This document shows positions 8,214-18,462 of a stretch of 64,000 bases of DNA, piece after piece (the stretch's first letter is position 1; each line of letters opens with the position of its first letter). The notes beneath the pieces were generated by a model. It ran no database searches. It had not been told where the DNA came from and worked only from the letters and a program-made list of their open reading frames with translations. The DNA is from Rhodococcus pseudokoreensis (GTDB lineage Bacteria; Actinomycetota; Actinomycetes; Mycobacteriales; Mycobacteriaceae): assembly GCF_017068395.1 (NCBI RefSeq), contig NZ_CP070619.1, forward strand, positions 4,340,001 through 4,404,000, written 5' to 3'. The position numbers and the translations under genes were made by a program.

Positions 8214-9185
8214 TCAGGCGAACGTCGCGGCCAGCGCCGCGCGGGCCGGCCGCCAGGTGAGTCCGAGTTCGTCGCGGGTTCGCGAGTCGTCCGTCGGGGT
8301 GGCCGAGGTGAGGAGCCAGGCCGCCTCGTAACCGAGCCCGGGGCTGAGGGGTGTGAGCCTGCCGATCACGTCGGCGATCCGCCCGATGGTGCGAAAGGCG
8401 CTGCCCGACAGCGGGATGCGCCGGATACGACGACCCGACGAGTGTTCGAGGACGTCGACGAGCTGATTGAACTCGACGAGTTCGCCGCCGCAGACGTACC
8501 GGCGGGGACCACGGCCGGGGTGCATCGCGGCGGCATGGACGGCGGCCACGTCCCGCACGTCGATCATCTGCATGCCGCCGTCGAATCGGGGCGCCACCCC
8601 GCCGCCGACGATCGCGCCCCAGCCCTGTTCGGTGACCCCCTTCGTGGTGCCGAGGCCGGGGCCGACGACGCTGGTCGGGTAGGTGATGACCACCGGGGCG
8701 CCCGCGTCCTGGAGCGCGCGGGCGATGCGGTCGGCGGCGGCCTTGGTGCGGCCGTAGGCGCTGCGGCCCGACGCCGTCGGACTGTCCGGGCCGATGACGG
8801 CGTCGGGCGACGGAAACAGGGCGCTGAAACTTGCGACGTGGACGATCGGATCGAGCCCGAGGAAGGCCGCGCGGGTGAGGATCGCGGCGGTGGCCTGTGT
8901 GTTGATCTCCCACATCAACTGTTCGCGGCGGTCGTCGGTGCCCACCACCCCGGCGGCGTGGAGGAGTGCGTCGCAGCCGACGAGCAGGCGCGACACCGTC
9001 TCGGCGTCGCGAATGTCGCCGACCACCGGTTCGATCCGTGCGGCGTCGGCCCCGGCCGCGGCGAGCAGGGCGTCAGGAGATTCGGTGGGGAGAACGAGGA
9101 GCCGAACCGTGTGGCCGTCGGCGAGCAGCGCCAGTGTGGTGTGGGCGCCGACGTAGCCGGTGCCACCGGTGACCGCGATCTTCAT
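8214..9185 (-). CDS. NAD(P)-dependent epimerase/reductase (extended SDR)
   Basis: The 323-residue protein begins with the Rossmann motif VTGGTGYVG and has the extended-SDR catalytic YGRTK. It resembles dihydroflavonol-4-reductase or 3-beta-HSD-like reductases. Substrate unknown. The gene is divergent from a TetR regulator and leads into the old yellow enzyme gene. The two enzymes may act on the same ketone or enone; this is inferred from adjacency. Confidence 0.85.
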   Translation of the reverse strand: MKIAVTGGTGYVGAHTTLALLADGHTVRLLVLPTESPDALLAAAGADAARIEPVVGDIRDAETVSRLLVGCDALLHAAGVVGTDDRREQLMWEINTQATAAILTRAAFLGLDPIVHVASFSALFPSPDAVIGPDSPTASGRSAYGRTKAAADRIARALQDAGAPVVITYPTSVVGPGLGTTKGVTEQGWGAIVGGGVAPRFDGGMQMIDVRDVAAVHAAAMHPGRGPRRYVCGGELVEFNQLVDVLEHSSGRRIRRIPLSGSAFRTIGRIADVIGRLTPLSPGLGYEAAWLLTSATPTDDSRTRDELGLTWRPARAALAATFA

Positions 9186-9202
9186 GTATCCGCCTCGTTC
9201 GA

Positions 9203-9227
9203 ATTACGGTGCCACTGGACTCGTAAT
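9203..9227. promoter_or_regulatory. Candidate TetR operator between SDR and TetR genes
   Basis: The inverted repeat ATTACG-N13-CGTAAT lies in the 89-base divergent intergenic region, close to the SDR start. A second, wider inverted pair, GTTCGAATT at 9197-9205 and AATTCGAAC at 9264-9272, flanks the region. Either could be bound by the adjacent regulator. Confidence 0.45.
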
Positions 9228-9274
9228 GGGTACGATATAGCGCGGACGGCACTTCTGTCCCACAATTCGAACCA

Positions 9275-9844
9275 ATGAATGCAACCGGAACCGGCCGCCC
9301 CCGCGACCCACGGATCGACACCGACGTCCTCGCGGTCACCCGCGCGATGCTCGTGGAGTCGGGCTGGGAACAACTGAGCATGCGAGCCATCGCGACGCGG
9401 TCCGGGGTGAGCAGGGCGTCCATCACCCGGCGGTGGCCGTCGAAGGCGCACCTCGTTCTCGACGCGATCCTCGGCGCGACACCCGACCTGACGCCGTTCG
9501 AGGGCACCGATCGCGAAGGCTGGATCCGCTGGGTGGTGACCGGCAGCGCCGAACTGTTCTCACGGCCGGAGGTGCGGGCGGCCACGCCGGGACTGCTGGC
9601 CGCGATACGGGACCACGACGATCTCCGGACCGCGCTCTGGCGGGGATTCAGCGGGCCGAGTACTCAACTGTTCGGGGGCGCGGATTCCGGGGAGTCGAGC
9701 ACCGCGACGGCCGTGCTGGTGCTCGCCGCAGGCGCGGCCCTGTTCACGAGCCTGATCGCCGTGGAAGACGACACTCCGGAACTGCGGGCGAAGATCCTCG
9801 AGTTGCTCATGCCGGTCGCCCGCTCGGAATCCGAAAGAGACTGA
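9275..9844 (+). CDS. TetR-family transcriptional regulator
   Basis: This 189-residue protein has an N-terminal TetR DNA-binding domain: LSMRAIATRSGVSRASITRRW at about residues 35-55 (recognition helix in the second half), then a variable ligand-binding domain. The usual tyrosine of the recognition helix (xLYRHW) is changed to xITRRW. It is divergent from the SDR-OYE pair and probably represses it. Its stop is three bases from the convergent anti-sigma gene. Confidence 0.85.
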   Translation: MNATGTGRPRDPRIDTDVLAVTRAMLVESGWEQLSMRAIATRSGVSRASITRRWPSKAHLVLDAILGATPDLTPFEGTDREGWIRWVVTGSAELFSRPEVRAATPGLLAAIRDHDDLRTALWRGFSGPSTQLFGGADSGESSTATAVLVLAAGAALFTSLIAVEDDTPELRAKILELLMPVARSESERD

Positions 9845-9847
9845 GGG

Positions 9848-10597
9848 TCAACCGATGTCGGTGACGGCGATCGTGGCCGGATCGCCCGCGCCGCACTCGC
9901 GGCCCACCACCAGGGCGGTGATCTGCGGCGGACGCGGCGCGGCCACCAGGAGCAGTACCCCGGGAACACCGTCGACGCGGACCTCACCGGAGCCGAGAAG
10001 GGCACGGTCCGGCTCGATGCCGTTGGCGTGCAGGCAATCTGCGAGCCGATCAGGATCCTCGAGCGGTCCGAGCTGCCGCGAGCCGATCACGGTGAGGAGG
10101 CGTCCGGAGTCGAGGTCCGAGCCCAGTTCGAGGACCGCCGGTGCCTGCGAGGTCTCGGAACCGGGCAGGGCAACGGGCGGCGGCTCGGATTCCCGGCCGT
10201 CCGGTACGACGACCGCGACGGCCACCACGACCGCTGCCGCCGCCGCAAACGTTCCCGCGGCAGCGGCAGCCCACTTCCGGCGCCGGGCGAGCGGCACCAC
10301 GGTCGCCTCGGCAGGGGTGTCGCGTTCCGCGGCGAGGGCACGGTTGATGCGGTCGGCGATGTCGGCGGGGATCGGGGTCGAGACGGAATGGTCGCGGCCG
10401 AGCGCACCGAGCTGATCCGTCACCCGGTCGAGGGCGTCGATGACGGCCATCGACTGCGGGTCGCTGCGGACGAGTGGCCACAGGCGATCGCTGACCGACT
10501 CCGGAAGCACCCCGGCATGCAGATCCGCGAGTAGGTCCTCGGAGTAGGGAGGTTCGGGCAGCGCGGCATCGGACGGCTCGGATTCACGGTCGGCCAT
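9848..10597 (-). CDS. Anti-sigma-M factor (Rv3912/RsmA-type)
   Basis: The 249-residue protein has a cytosolic N-terminal half with an anti-sigma-like region, one transmembrane segment rich in Ala and Val (about residues 112-132), and an extracytoplasmic C-terminal domain. It follows sigM at the position of Rv3912. Family knowledge indicates that it holds SigM inactive at the membrane. A very good ribosome binding site, GAGGAGGTG, precedes ATG 10597. The gene starts 90 bases after sigM and is likely co-transcribed. Confidence 0.82.
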   Translation of the reverse strand: MADRESEPSDAALPEPPYSEDLLADLHAGVLPESVSDRLWPLVRSDPQSMAVIDALDRVTDQLGALGRDHSVSTPIPADIADRINRALAAERDTPAEATVVPLARRRKWAAAAAGTFAAAAAVVVAVAVVVPDGRESEPPPVALPGSETSQAPAVLELGSDLDSGRLLTVIGSRQLGPLEDPDRLADCLHANGIEPDRALLGSGEVRVDGVPGVLLLVAAPRPPQITALVVGRECGAGDPATIAVTDIG

Positions 10598-10687
10598 GGC
10601 ACCTCCTCACCGAGTCATCGTGGTCCGGGACATGGTCCGGGACGTCAGGACGCTTCCCCGCTCCTATTACGTTTTGACGCTGCGGAG

Positions 10688-11269
10688 TCATGATCGGTTC
10701 CCCTCCACCCGAAAATATTCGAGAGAGGCGGCCAGTTTCTTCCGGCCGCGGGCGCAACGGCTCTTCACGGTGCCCTCCGGAACCCCGAGAAGCGCCGCGG
10801 CCTCGCTGGTCGATCGGCCCTCGAGGTCCACGGCCACGATCGCGGTCCGTTGATCCGGCGGGAGCTGCGCCAGAGCGCGCTCGACCACCAGGCTGAGCTC
10901 CACCTCGGAAACGTAATCGCGGGCGTCGCGCGGTTCGTCGTCCTCGTCGGCGGACAGGGACACCGCCGGACGGGCCTTGTTGCGGCGGATGCGGTCGAGG
11001 CAGGCGTTGACGACGATCGTGTGCAGCCAACTGCGGACCGCGGCGTCCCGGCGGAACGAGCCCGCGTTGCGATGCGCCGACAGCAGCGCCTCCTGCAGGG
11101 CGTCCGCCGCGTCCTCGGTGGTGTAGCTGGTGCGTTTGGCGACGTGCCACAGGTGGTCGTAGTGCCGTCCGAGCAGGGTCTCGAAGGCGTGCCGATCGCC
11201 GGCGACGTGCGCAGCCAACAGGTCGACGTCCGAGGGCTCACCCTCGGAATCCCCCCGGAAGATTCGCAC
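10688..11269 (-). CDS. sigM: ECF RNA polymerase sigma factor SigM
   Basis: The 193-residue ECF sigma factor has region 2 (LLGRHYDHLWHVAKR through FRRDAAVRSWLHTI) and region 4 (LPPDQRTAIV, then GVPEGTVKSR as the recognition helix). Start is GTG 11269. It lies 47 bases after the murJ fusion and before its anti-sigma, the same order as Rv3910-Rv3911-Rv3912. In mycobacteria SigM controls a small set of secreted and cell-envelope genes. Confidence 0.92.
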   Translation of the reverse strand: MRIFRGDSEGEPSDVDLLAAHVAGDRHAFETLLGRHYDHLWHVAKRTSYTTEDAADALQEALLSAHRNAGSFRRDAAVRSWLHTIVVNACLDRIRRNKARPAVSLSADEDDEPRDARDYVSEVELSLVVERALAQLPPDQRTAIVAVDLEGRSTSEAAALLGVPEGTVKSRCARGRKKLAASLEYFRVEGNRS

Positions 11270-11316
11270 CGGCGGATGTTAGCTCAGTTCGCCGGTCCGC
11301 GAGCATCGGGTGCCGA

Positions 11317-14300
11317 CTACGTGGAGGCGTTGAAACCGATGTCGGCGATGGACGATTGGTTCGTGCCGCGGGAATTGCTCAGGCCGGTGATCCACACCAG
11401 GACGTTCTTGGTGGGTCCCTCCGACTTGACCGGGATCTCGGTGACACCGTTGCCGAGGACCTTCGAACCGAGCACCTGCGTCTGGTCGAGGGTCGGGTTC
11501 TCGGACGGGGCGCTGCGGATCTCGACGTTGGTGCCCGGGGTCGGCGAGTTGATCCACACGCTCGACAGGGTCGCCGGCTCGTCCAGCGTGACCATCAGGC
11601 CCACACCGTTCTTCAGCGCGGGGAACGGCTGGAAGTACGAGTCGGTGCTCCACACGGTGGACGTGTTGCCGTCGATGGCCAGCCGGGCGTTGGCGGCGGA
11701 GTCGGGTGTGCCCTGCGGCGAGAACACCGTCGCGCCCGAGGGCTTGATCGGTGCGACGTTCGCCGCCGGGGCGGGCGCGGCTGCGGTCGACTCCGGGTTC
11801 GGTGGGGCCTCCGCCGAGGTGGTGAGTCCGAAGTCCTGTTCGGTGAGCGGCGCGTCGGAACTGCTGCCCGTGAGGAACGTGGCGAGCCAGAAGCCCAGCA
11901 GCGCCAGCACGATGATCGTGACGACCGCCAGGCCGACGAGCGCGGCGATCATCCGGTTGGACTTCTTCTTCTCCGCCTCCAGCGCTTCCGGGTCGGCGAG
12001 AGCGTGACCGGACGGGCCTGGGGCCCGCTGCCCGAGCCGCAATACGGGGATGAACTCGGTCTTCTCGTTGACGACGGACGCCTGATCGAGGATGTGCTGC
12101 ACGGTGGCCGCCGTGCGGATTCCACCGTTCGGTTCGAGCGAGCGCAGGGCCACCGCGGAGATCTCGAACGGGACCTCCGGCCGGATCACCCGCGGTCCGA
12201 TGGGCTGCCCGCTGGAGTCGCGGTCGGCCAGGCGCATGCCGCCGACGCTGCCCGGGCGCTGCGAACCCGACGGATCACCCGCGGGTGCGGACGGGTCGCC
12301 GAGCGGCCAGCGGGCGGTGATGAGGGCGTAGAGCATGGCGCCCAGTCCGCGCACGTCGGAACTCGAGTCGGAGTCGGCGAGCGTGGCCGGGAACGCCAGC
12401 ACGGCATCGCCGTTGATACTGATCCGGACGCGGTCGGGATGGTCGATGGACAGTGCCCCACCGGCCCGGTGCGCGGTTTCGGCGGCAGCGGCGAGTGCGC
12501 GGATGGCGCTGGCGGCGCCGATCGGAGACGGCTTGGTGTCGGCCATCTCCCGCAGCGAACGGCCCGGAGTCCACTCGGCGACGACGATGCCGCCGGAGCT
12601 TCCCCGGACCACGTCGAGGACGCGGGCGAGACCGGGCGAATTGATCCGGCCCAGTCGCAGGGTGCGCGACAGGATTGCCTGCGGGCCTTCGGGACCGGCC
12701 GAGGTGGAGCGCTGCTCGGCATCGACGAACGTCAGGGCAACCTCTCGGTCGAGTTTGACGTCCAGCGCCTGCCAGAACTGCAGTCCCCGCGAACCACCGT
12801 GCGGGGTCAGCAGGCGGTAGCGGCCACCGGCGACGGAGGCGCCGGGAATGAGCTTGGGGCCACGGGGAGTACGACGCGGGCCCGCTCCGGGCTCACGACC
12901 GGGTGCGGGTGTGATCGGGATCACGCCGGTGTCGTAGCTGAGATCCCGTGCGGGTGCGGAGCCCATGTGACGTGTGTCTCGACGCTCGTCGGCGGGCGAC
13001 TCGCCGGAGTCTTCGGCGGGGGTCTTCGGCGCAGCCTTCTTCGCGACGTCGGCCCCGGTCTCCTTGCTCTGCGCAGGTTTCGGAGTGTCGGCAGAGCCCG
13101 CGGACGCGTCGGCGGTCTTCTTTTGCGAGGTGTCCGCGTCCTTCTTCTGCGGTGCGTCGGCGGCCTTCTTGTCGGACTTCGCAGAGCCGGTGGAGGCCGA
13201 CTCGGACGAGATCCGGGTGGTCGGGGCGTCGACGCCGTTGGATGCGGCGGCCGAATCGCGTTCGGACGCTTGCACCGTAGAACTCCCGGCTCTCTTGCTG
13301 CCGGCCACGTCGTCGTCGCTCACCCTCACTCCTTCATTTTCGAATGCCCAACTCCGACCGTTACCGGGCGGCGATCCGACCCGCTCGTGTCCAGGGTACG
13401 GGAGTCCACCGGGTCGTTCGATACCACGCGGCTGTCCTCCGACGTCGCGCGGTGTGGCACGGACCACTGGAATCAGTTCTGTTTCGGCGTCCGCGAGCGG
13501 GTCGACTTCCGGTTCCGGTGCGGCGCCGCGACCGCGCAACGCGCGGACCTTGCGGGCGACGGCGACGGTGATGGACACGATTTCGGGGATCTTCGCGAAC
13601 CAGAGGATCGCGAACGTGACGACGAGCATCAGCACGCCGCTGATGGCGACGCGGACCATGGAACCCGGTCCGCCGAACAGTTCGGTGAGCCGGTCGAGTT
13701 GCAGCAGCCGGTCCGCGCCGAGCATCGCGAGGGCGCCCGCGAGGGACGCGAGGACCACCACCCACACGGTCTTGCCGACGTTCGCCATCTGGAGATTGCC
13801 GAGGCTGCGGTGCAGCAGATACCCGCCGACGAGGGCGCCGGTGATGTAGCCGAGGCCGTTGGCCACGCCGAGCAGGATCACCACCTGGTCGTCGCTCGAG
13901 GCGATCATCGGGGTGAGCGCGGACAGCGCGATCTTCACCGCGGTGATGCCGAGGACGATCCACGTGGGAGTCCACGCCTGCTCGCGGGCGTAGAACACGC
14001 GGAGCTGGATCAGGACGAGCGAGTACGGGATGAGCGTGAACGCGGACCAGCTGACGGCCTCGCCGAGACGTTCGGCGTCCCCGGACCCGAAGTTGCCGTA
14101 CCCGTACAGCGCCTGACCGATCTCCGGTCCGGCGAACGTGAGGAACGTGATGATCGGGATCAGGGAGATCATCGTCAGCCGGGTGGCGACGGACAGGTCG
14201 TCGACCACGGCGGGGGTGTCGTCGGCGGCGGCGTTGCGGCTGAGCCGCGGCATGATCGCCGTCAGCACCGTCACGCCGAGCACGCCGTACGGCAGCTGCA

Positions 14301-15342
14301 GCAGCAGCCACGCGTTGTTGTAGATCGCGGGACCCGACGCGTCCGCGTGGGACGAGATGCGGGTGGCGACGATCATGCCCGCCTGGCTGATCAGCACGTA
14401 CAGGATGATGGCGACGGCCATGCCGCCGAACTGTTTGAGCCGGTCGTCGAGGCCCCACAGCGGTTTCAGTGAGATGCCCTCGCGCCGGATCGCCGGCACC
14501 AGACTCATCGCCTGCACCACGACACCGAGCGTGACGCCCACACCGAGGACGAGCAGTTTCGGGTCGCTCATCCGGACCGGATCGAGGGTGATCTCTCCCG
14601 GGGTGGCGTAGTAGATCACCAGCACGGTGAGCATCACGACGTTGTTCAGCACCGGAGCCCAGGCACCGGGTTTGAACACCTGCCGGGTGTTGAGGATGGC
14701 CGTGAGCAGCGCCGACAGTCCGTAGAACAGGATTGCGGGCAGCAGTAGATAGGACAGGGCTGTGGTGAGGGACGTGTTCACCTTGCCGTCGGCCGACAGG
14801 AAGACGTGGGTGGTGAGCACGGGCGCCGCGGCGGTCGCCAGCAGCGCCGCCGTTCCGAGCAGCACACACGTGGCGGTGAACAGGCGCCGCACGAACGCGG
14901 CACCCTGGTCCGGGTCCTCCCGTTCGGCGCGCACCAGGACTGGCACCACGATCGCGGTGAGCACCGCGCCCAGCACCAGTTCGGAGATCATGTTCGGGAT
15001 CTGGCTGGCGACGGTGAACGAGCTGGCCACCGACCCACCCAGCAGCGTCAGGACGAGCAGCTGCTTGGCGAATCCGGTGATGCGGCTGACGAGCGTCGCC
15101 ACCGCGATCGACCCGGTGGACGCCAGCAGTCGGGAGTTGCTCTGCTTCTGCGGCGCCGTCGACGGCCCGGAGTCCTGGGCCGGAGGCGGCGGCGGGGGGT
15201 CGACCCGGATGGCCGCGAACTGCACCGTCGGTGCCTCGTCCGGCCGGATCTCCCGAGCCCAGTGGTCCCGCTCCCACGGCGCGACCCGGGGATGGGAGCG
15301 ATCGGGAAGCCTCTGGCCCCTACTGGGCAAGTTCCCGGTCAT
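11317..15342 (-). CDS. murJ: MurJ (MviN) lipid II flippase fused to pseudokinase and extracytoplasmic domain
   Basis: This 1341-residue protein combines a 14-helix MOP-family flippase (about residues 70-600) and a long Ala/Lys/Asp-rich cytosolic linker. A protein kinase-like domain (about 835-1100) follows, then one transmembrane helix (about 1120-1150) and a C-terminal extracytoplasmic domain with a discoidin-like beta-sandwich pattern. The kinase domain starts with GGRYRLL but lacks recognisable HRD and DFG motifs, so it is a pseudokinase. In M. tuberculosis the equivalent (Rv3910) is phosphorylated by PknB and recruits FhaA to restrain lipid II export. Its start overlaps the stop of the upstream membrane-protein gene (ATGA). 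Confidence 0.93.
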   Translation of the reverse strand: MTGNLPSRGQRLPDRSHPRVAPWERDHWAREIRPDEAPTVQFAAIRVDPPPPPPAQDSGPSTAPQKQSNSRLLASTGSIAVATLVSRITGFAKQLLVLTLLGGSVASSFTVASQIPNMISELVLGAVLTAIVVPVLVRAEREDPDQGAAFVRRLFTATCVLLGTAALLATAAAPVLTTHVFLSADGKVNTSLTTALSYLLLPAILFYGLSALLTAILNTRQVFKPGAWAPVLNNVVMLTVLVIYYATPGEITLDPVRMSDPKLLVLGVGVTLGVVVQAMSLVPAIRREGISLKPLWGLDDRLKQFGGMAVAIILYVLISQAGMIVATRISSHADASGPAIYNNAWLLLQLPYGVLGVTVLTAIMPRLSRNAAADDTPAVVDDLSVATRLTMISLIPIITFLTFAGPEIGQALYGYGNFGSGDAERLGEAVSWSAFTLIPYSLVLIQLRVFYAREQAWTPTWIVLGITAVKIALSALTPMIASSDDQVVILLGVANGLGYITGALVGGYLLHRSLGNLQMANVGKTVWVVVLASLAGALAMLGADRLLQLDRLTELFGGPGSMVRVAISGVLMLVVTFAILWFAKIPEIVSITVAVARKVRALRGRGAAPEPEVDPLADAETELIPVVRATPRDVGGQPRGIERPGGLPYPGHERVGSPPGNGRSWAFENEGVRVSDDDVAGSKRAGSSTVQASERDSAAASNGVDAPTTRISSESASTGSAKSDKKAADAPQKKDADTSQKKTADASAGSADTPKPAQSKETGADVAKKAAPKTPAEDSGESPADERRDTRHMGSAPARDLSYDTGVIPITPAPGREPGAGPRRTPRGPKLIPGASVAGGRYRLLTPHGGSRGLQFWQALDVKLDREVALTFVDAEQRSTSAGPEGPQAILSRTLRLGRINSPGLARVLDVVRGSSGGIVVAEWTPGRSLREMADTKPSPIGAASAIRALAAAAETAHRAGGALSIDHPDRVRISINGDAVLAFPATLADSDSSSDVRGLGAMLYALITARWPLGDPSAPAGDPSGSQRPGSVGGMRLADRDSSGQPIGPRVIRPEVPFEISAVALRSLEPNGGIRTAATVQHILDQASVVNEKTEFIPVLRLGQRAPGPSGHALADPEALEAEKKKSNRMIAALVGLAVVTIIVLALLGFWLATFLTGSSSDAPLTEQDFGLTTSAEAPPNPESTAAAPAPAANVAPIKPSGATVFSPQGTPDSAANARLAIDGNTSTVWSTDSYFQPFPALKNGVGLMVTLDEPATLSSVWINSPTPGTNVEIRSAPSENPTLDQTQVLGSKVLGNGVTEIPVKSEGPTKNVLVWITGLSNSRGTNQSSIADIGFNAST

Positions 15343-17741
15343 GAACGTTCGTACCCTTCGTCAGCTGGATCCGGCTGGCCGCGGAATCGATGCCACAGCC
15401 GGCGGCCGGCGAGGAACAGCAGCAGAGCACCCGCGCATGCTGTCAGTATCGCCAACGCCTGCCCGTACGCGTTGGACCGTACCGTCACGCTGGTCGGCTC
15501 TCCCAGTTGCTGTCCATCGGCCGTGGTCAGAGAGAATTCGACGACGAGCTTGCGGGAGTCGTTTGCCTCGGTGGGAACGGTGAGCGTGCGACTGCCCCGC
15601 GGAGGCAGCGTGGTGGGGCCGATGTCGGTGATGGTCATCCCGGACGGCGCGTCCACCTGCAGGCGGACGGTGATCCCGACCGGGAGGTCGTTTCTGGCGA
15701 CCAGCAGCAGCGGGCTCTGCTCCGACGCCAGCGTGTAGACACCGCCCGGCGACACGACGGTCACGGCCCCGAACATGTCGTCCATCGTTTCGGCGACCTC
15801 GTCGGCGCGCGTGTCCGACGCTTCCTCCGCGGACCGGCGTTCGTCGTCGCGACGATGCGCGAGGCTCATCGACCGCACCAGGTCCTCGCGGAGCGGCGCG
15901 GTGAACCGTTCCGGGGTGAGCGGGGCCTGCGGGTCGTCGACCAGCGCCGCGTTCAGTGCCTCGATCCGGGGCATCTGCGTGGCGGCGGCGTCGCGGATGT
16001 GGGCGGGGACGCCGTCCTCGGCGGCCTGATCCGGGTAGTCCAGGCTCGCGATCTCGGGTGATCCGGGCTGACGGCCCAGCAACGACGGCAGCGGCCGGGG
16101 TGTCGCGAGGCCGGAGCGCATCAGCGACGACACCGTCGACAGCAGCGTCTTCGCGTCGTCGGCGCCGGCGGTCCACAGTTGCGGCGGCACCACCATCAGC
16201 GATCGGGGGACGCCGGCGGCCCGGGCGGCCTCCGGTTCGAGGGCAGACCACGACACCGCACCGAGCGCGTCCTGCAGCCGGGCCGTCTGGGAATCGTCCG
16301 AGAGGTCGTACCGGGCGCGCTGGGGGGTATAGGACGGAGTCTGCGGAGTCGTCCCCATCGCGGCGAGCGCCGTGCCGACGGACGGATCGAACAGCAGCGC
16401 GTCGACGCTTCCGGTGGCCGTCGGTGTCTCGGTGGCCGCCGGCGTGGTGGTCTCCCCATTCGCCGGGACGGGGGCTGCGGGCGGTGGTGTCGCCTCGATG
16501 ACGTGGGCGCTTTCCCGGGGCGCGGTCGTGTCGACGGAGTTCGCGGCCACGAGTGCAGTGGTCGCGTCGTCGCCGCGGAGCATCTGCGCCGTCGCGTCGT
16601 CGAGCACGCCGGCGTCGCTCCACACGAAATTGCGCAGCGACGTGACACCGAGCACATTGTCGACGATGTCGGCGGGGGCGTCGACGGCGGTCGCGGTGAG
16701 GTCGGCGTTCCCGACCTCACCGATCGCGGACAGGTCGGCCTGCGCGAACGGCACCGACGTGGTGCACATGGACGCGGCCAGCGTCCGGGCGCGCTCGAGC
16801 CATGCCGACGCGGCATCCTTGCCTGTACCCTCGTGCGCGGAACCGGTGGGATCGGACGGGTCGTCCACCACCAGATAGCCGCGGGTCATGTTCTCGACGG
16901 TGATCAGCAGGTCGGGGTCCACCGCCAGGCACAGACTGTCCCGCAGCGTGTGGTCCCGGTCGACGCTCTCCCGGGTGGCGAATTCCGCCGCCCCCAGCAG
17001 TTCGTCCAGTCGGCCGCCGTCGTCCAGGGAGGTCGCGAGGTCGTCGTCGACGAGACGCACCGGTTCGGTGACGGAACCGGCGACACCCGCCGCCAGCCGG
17101 GGGCGGTCGGCGAGGGGCCACATCATGGTGACGGCGACGGGACTGGAGATGTCCGGGGGCACCGCCGGAGTGCCGGGGACCCCGAACACGGGCAACAGGA
17201 ACCGGGCGTCGTCGAGGCGCGCGGCGCCGCCGTACTCGGGGGTCCCGTTCACGTTCACCATCAGCGGGTACACGCCGGGTTCGGTGATGTCGAGGGAGAG
17301 GTCGGTGTCGGAACGCAGCGGCAGCGACAGCGTGAACTGCTTGCTCTGGCCCTCGTCGAGGCGGCCCGCGACCGTGTCGAACATGCCGACCGTGTCGTAG
17401 CGGGACTGATCGAGGGTGAGGGACGTGCGGAGGCCCTCGCTGCTCGCGACGGCGGGAGCGCGTTGCAGTCGCACGCTGACGTCGCGGACCGTGCGGTCGC
17501 CGATGTTCTTCACCGAGCCCGTGACGGTGACGATCGGGTCGCTGGTGGTGGTGACCGTGGACGGGGTGACGTTGTCGATGTGCAGTTCGAGGAACTCGGG
17601 GTCCTCGTCGACGAGCTGGGTCCCGGCGCTCTCCGGCGGCACGGGTTCCTGGGCCGACGCCACCACGGTGCTGGTGGGAGCCAGAACGACCGCGAGTGCG
17701 GTCAACGTCACGGCACCGACCCGACGCAAAGCCATCCTCAT
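15339..17741 (-). CDS. DUF6049-type secreted/membrane-anchored protein (Rv3909-like)
   Basis: The 800-residue protein has an N-terminal signal peptide ending near VVASAQ and a large extracytoplasmic region. A single C-terminal transmembrane helix (about residues 760-785, [14 protein letters not shown]) is followed by a basic tail. It occupies the position of Rv3909, conserved beside murJ. Overlaps at both ends (ATGA with mutT4 upstream and with murJ downstream) suggest one operon. The function is unknown; linkage to MurJ suggests a role in cell-wall assembly. The domain name is from memory of the family, not from a search. Confidence 0.8.
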   Translation of the reverse strand: MRMALRRVGAVTLTALAVVLAPTSTVVASAQEPVPPESAGTQLVDEDPEFLELHIDNVTPSTVTTTSDPIVTVTGSVKNIGDRTVRDVSVRLQRAPAVASSEGLRTSLTLDQSRYDTVGMFDTVAGRLDEGQSKQFTLSLPLRSDTDLSLDITEPGVYPLMVNVNGTPEYGGAARLDDARFLLPVFGVPGTPAVPPDISSPVAVTMMWPLADRPRLAAGVAGSVTEPVRLVDDDLATSLDDGGRLDELLGAAEFATRESVDRDHTLRDSLCLAVDPDLLITVENMTRGYLVVDDPSDPTGSAHEGTGKDAASAWLERARTLAASMCTTSVPFAQADLSAIGEVGNADLTATAVDAPADIVDNVLGVTSLRNFVWSDAGVLDDATAQMLRGDDATTALVAANSVDTTAPRESAHVIEATPPPAAPVPANGETTTPAATETPTATGSVDALLFDPSVGTALAAMGTTPQTPSYTPQRARYDLSDDSQTARLQDALGAVSWSALEPEAARAAGVPRSLMVVPPQLWTAGADDAKTLLSTVSSLMRSGLATPRPLPSLLGRQPGSPEIASLDYPDQAAEDGVPAHIRDAAATQMPRIEALNAALVDDPQAPLTPERFTAPLREDLVRSMSLAHRRDDERRSAEEASDTRADEVAETMDDMFGAVTVVSPGGVYTLASEQSPLLLVARNDLPVGITVRLQVDAPSGMTITDIGPTTLPPRGSRTLTVPTEANDSRKLVVEFSLTTADGQQLGEPTSVTVRSNAYGQALAILTACAGALLLFLAGRRLWHRFRGQPDPADEGYERS

Positions 17742-18313
17742 CCGGCGTCTGGCCCCTTCTGGAGCTTCAGGTCGGAAGTGGGCGGAGTGGTAGTCATCTT
17801 GGAGATCAAGTCACCGGCGATTTCTGCGAGTTTCCGTTCGTCTGCGTAGGCCAGGCGTGATCCCAGCTCGGCGAGCGGCACCCACGCTACCTCGGTGACT
17901 TCCACGTCTTCGTCCGACAGTTCCCCGCCGAGGAATCTCAGCAGATAGTGGTGGACGGTCTTGTGGACCCGGCGGCCCTCGGTGACGAACCAGTAGTCGA
18001 TGCTGCCGAGCGACGCGAGGACGGTGCCCTGGATGCCGGTCTCTTCCTCGACCTCACGCATCGCGGTCTGTTCGGCGGTCTCGCCCTGCTCGATATGCCC
18101 CTTGGGCAGCGACCACAGCAGCCGCCCGCGACGGTCGGTGCGCCCGATCAGCGCGGCGCACAGATTCTCCCGCGGTCCGCCGAGACCGTTGACGACGAGC
18201 CCGCCCGCGGAGGTTTCCCGCACCGTCCTCATGTGGGGTTTCGCGGGTTTGCCGACGGCGCCGCGCCGCCGCGAGTTGCGGCGACTCCTGTTCGCACGTT
18301 CGGCAGCAGACAC
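17738..18313 (-). CDS. mutT4: NUDIX hydrolase (MutT4-type)
   Basis: The NUDIX box [22 protein letters not shown] fits GX5EX7REUXEEXGU (shown here split over the motif residues [10 protein letters not shown]). The family hydrolyses nucleoside diphosphate derivatives. The N terminus is basic and Arg/Ser-rich. I prefer GTG 18313, which leaves a 149-base divergent promoter region before pcnA; an ATG at 18385 would add 24 residues and is also possible. It heads the mutT4, DUF6049, murJ, sigM group, the same order as Rv3908-Rv3911. Confidence 0.85.
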   Translation of the reverse strand: MSAAERANRSRRNSRRRGAVGKPAKPHMRTVRETSAGGLVVNGLGGPRENLCAALIGRTDRRGRLLWSLPKGHIEQGETAEQTAMREVEEETGIQGTVLASLGSIDYWFVTEGRRVHKTVHHYLLRFLGGELSDEDVEVTEVAWVPLAELGSRLAYADERKLAEIAGDLISKMTTTPPTSDLKLQKGPDAG

Positions 18314-18462
18314 CCCATCGATAGTAGTTGGCTTTGCCGTTTCCACCGGAACGCCGCACCCGAACCGAGACGCTTCGTGACACACCTGTGGCGAACCGAA
18401 CTGCGAGGTGACAGCGTGTATGCGTATCCCGCTATTTGCGCACCTCGGTAAGCTTCCTGGAC

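Noticed and set aside
9197..9205. GTTCGAATT as a tRNA T-loop
   Set aside because: No acceptor, D or anticodon stems surround it; it is part of an inverted repeat in a promoter region.
11356..14472. 1038-codon open frame antisense to murJ
   Set aside because: It is a GC-rich shadow frame. The minus strand encodes a clear MurJ-pseudokinase with conserved motifs.
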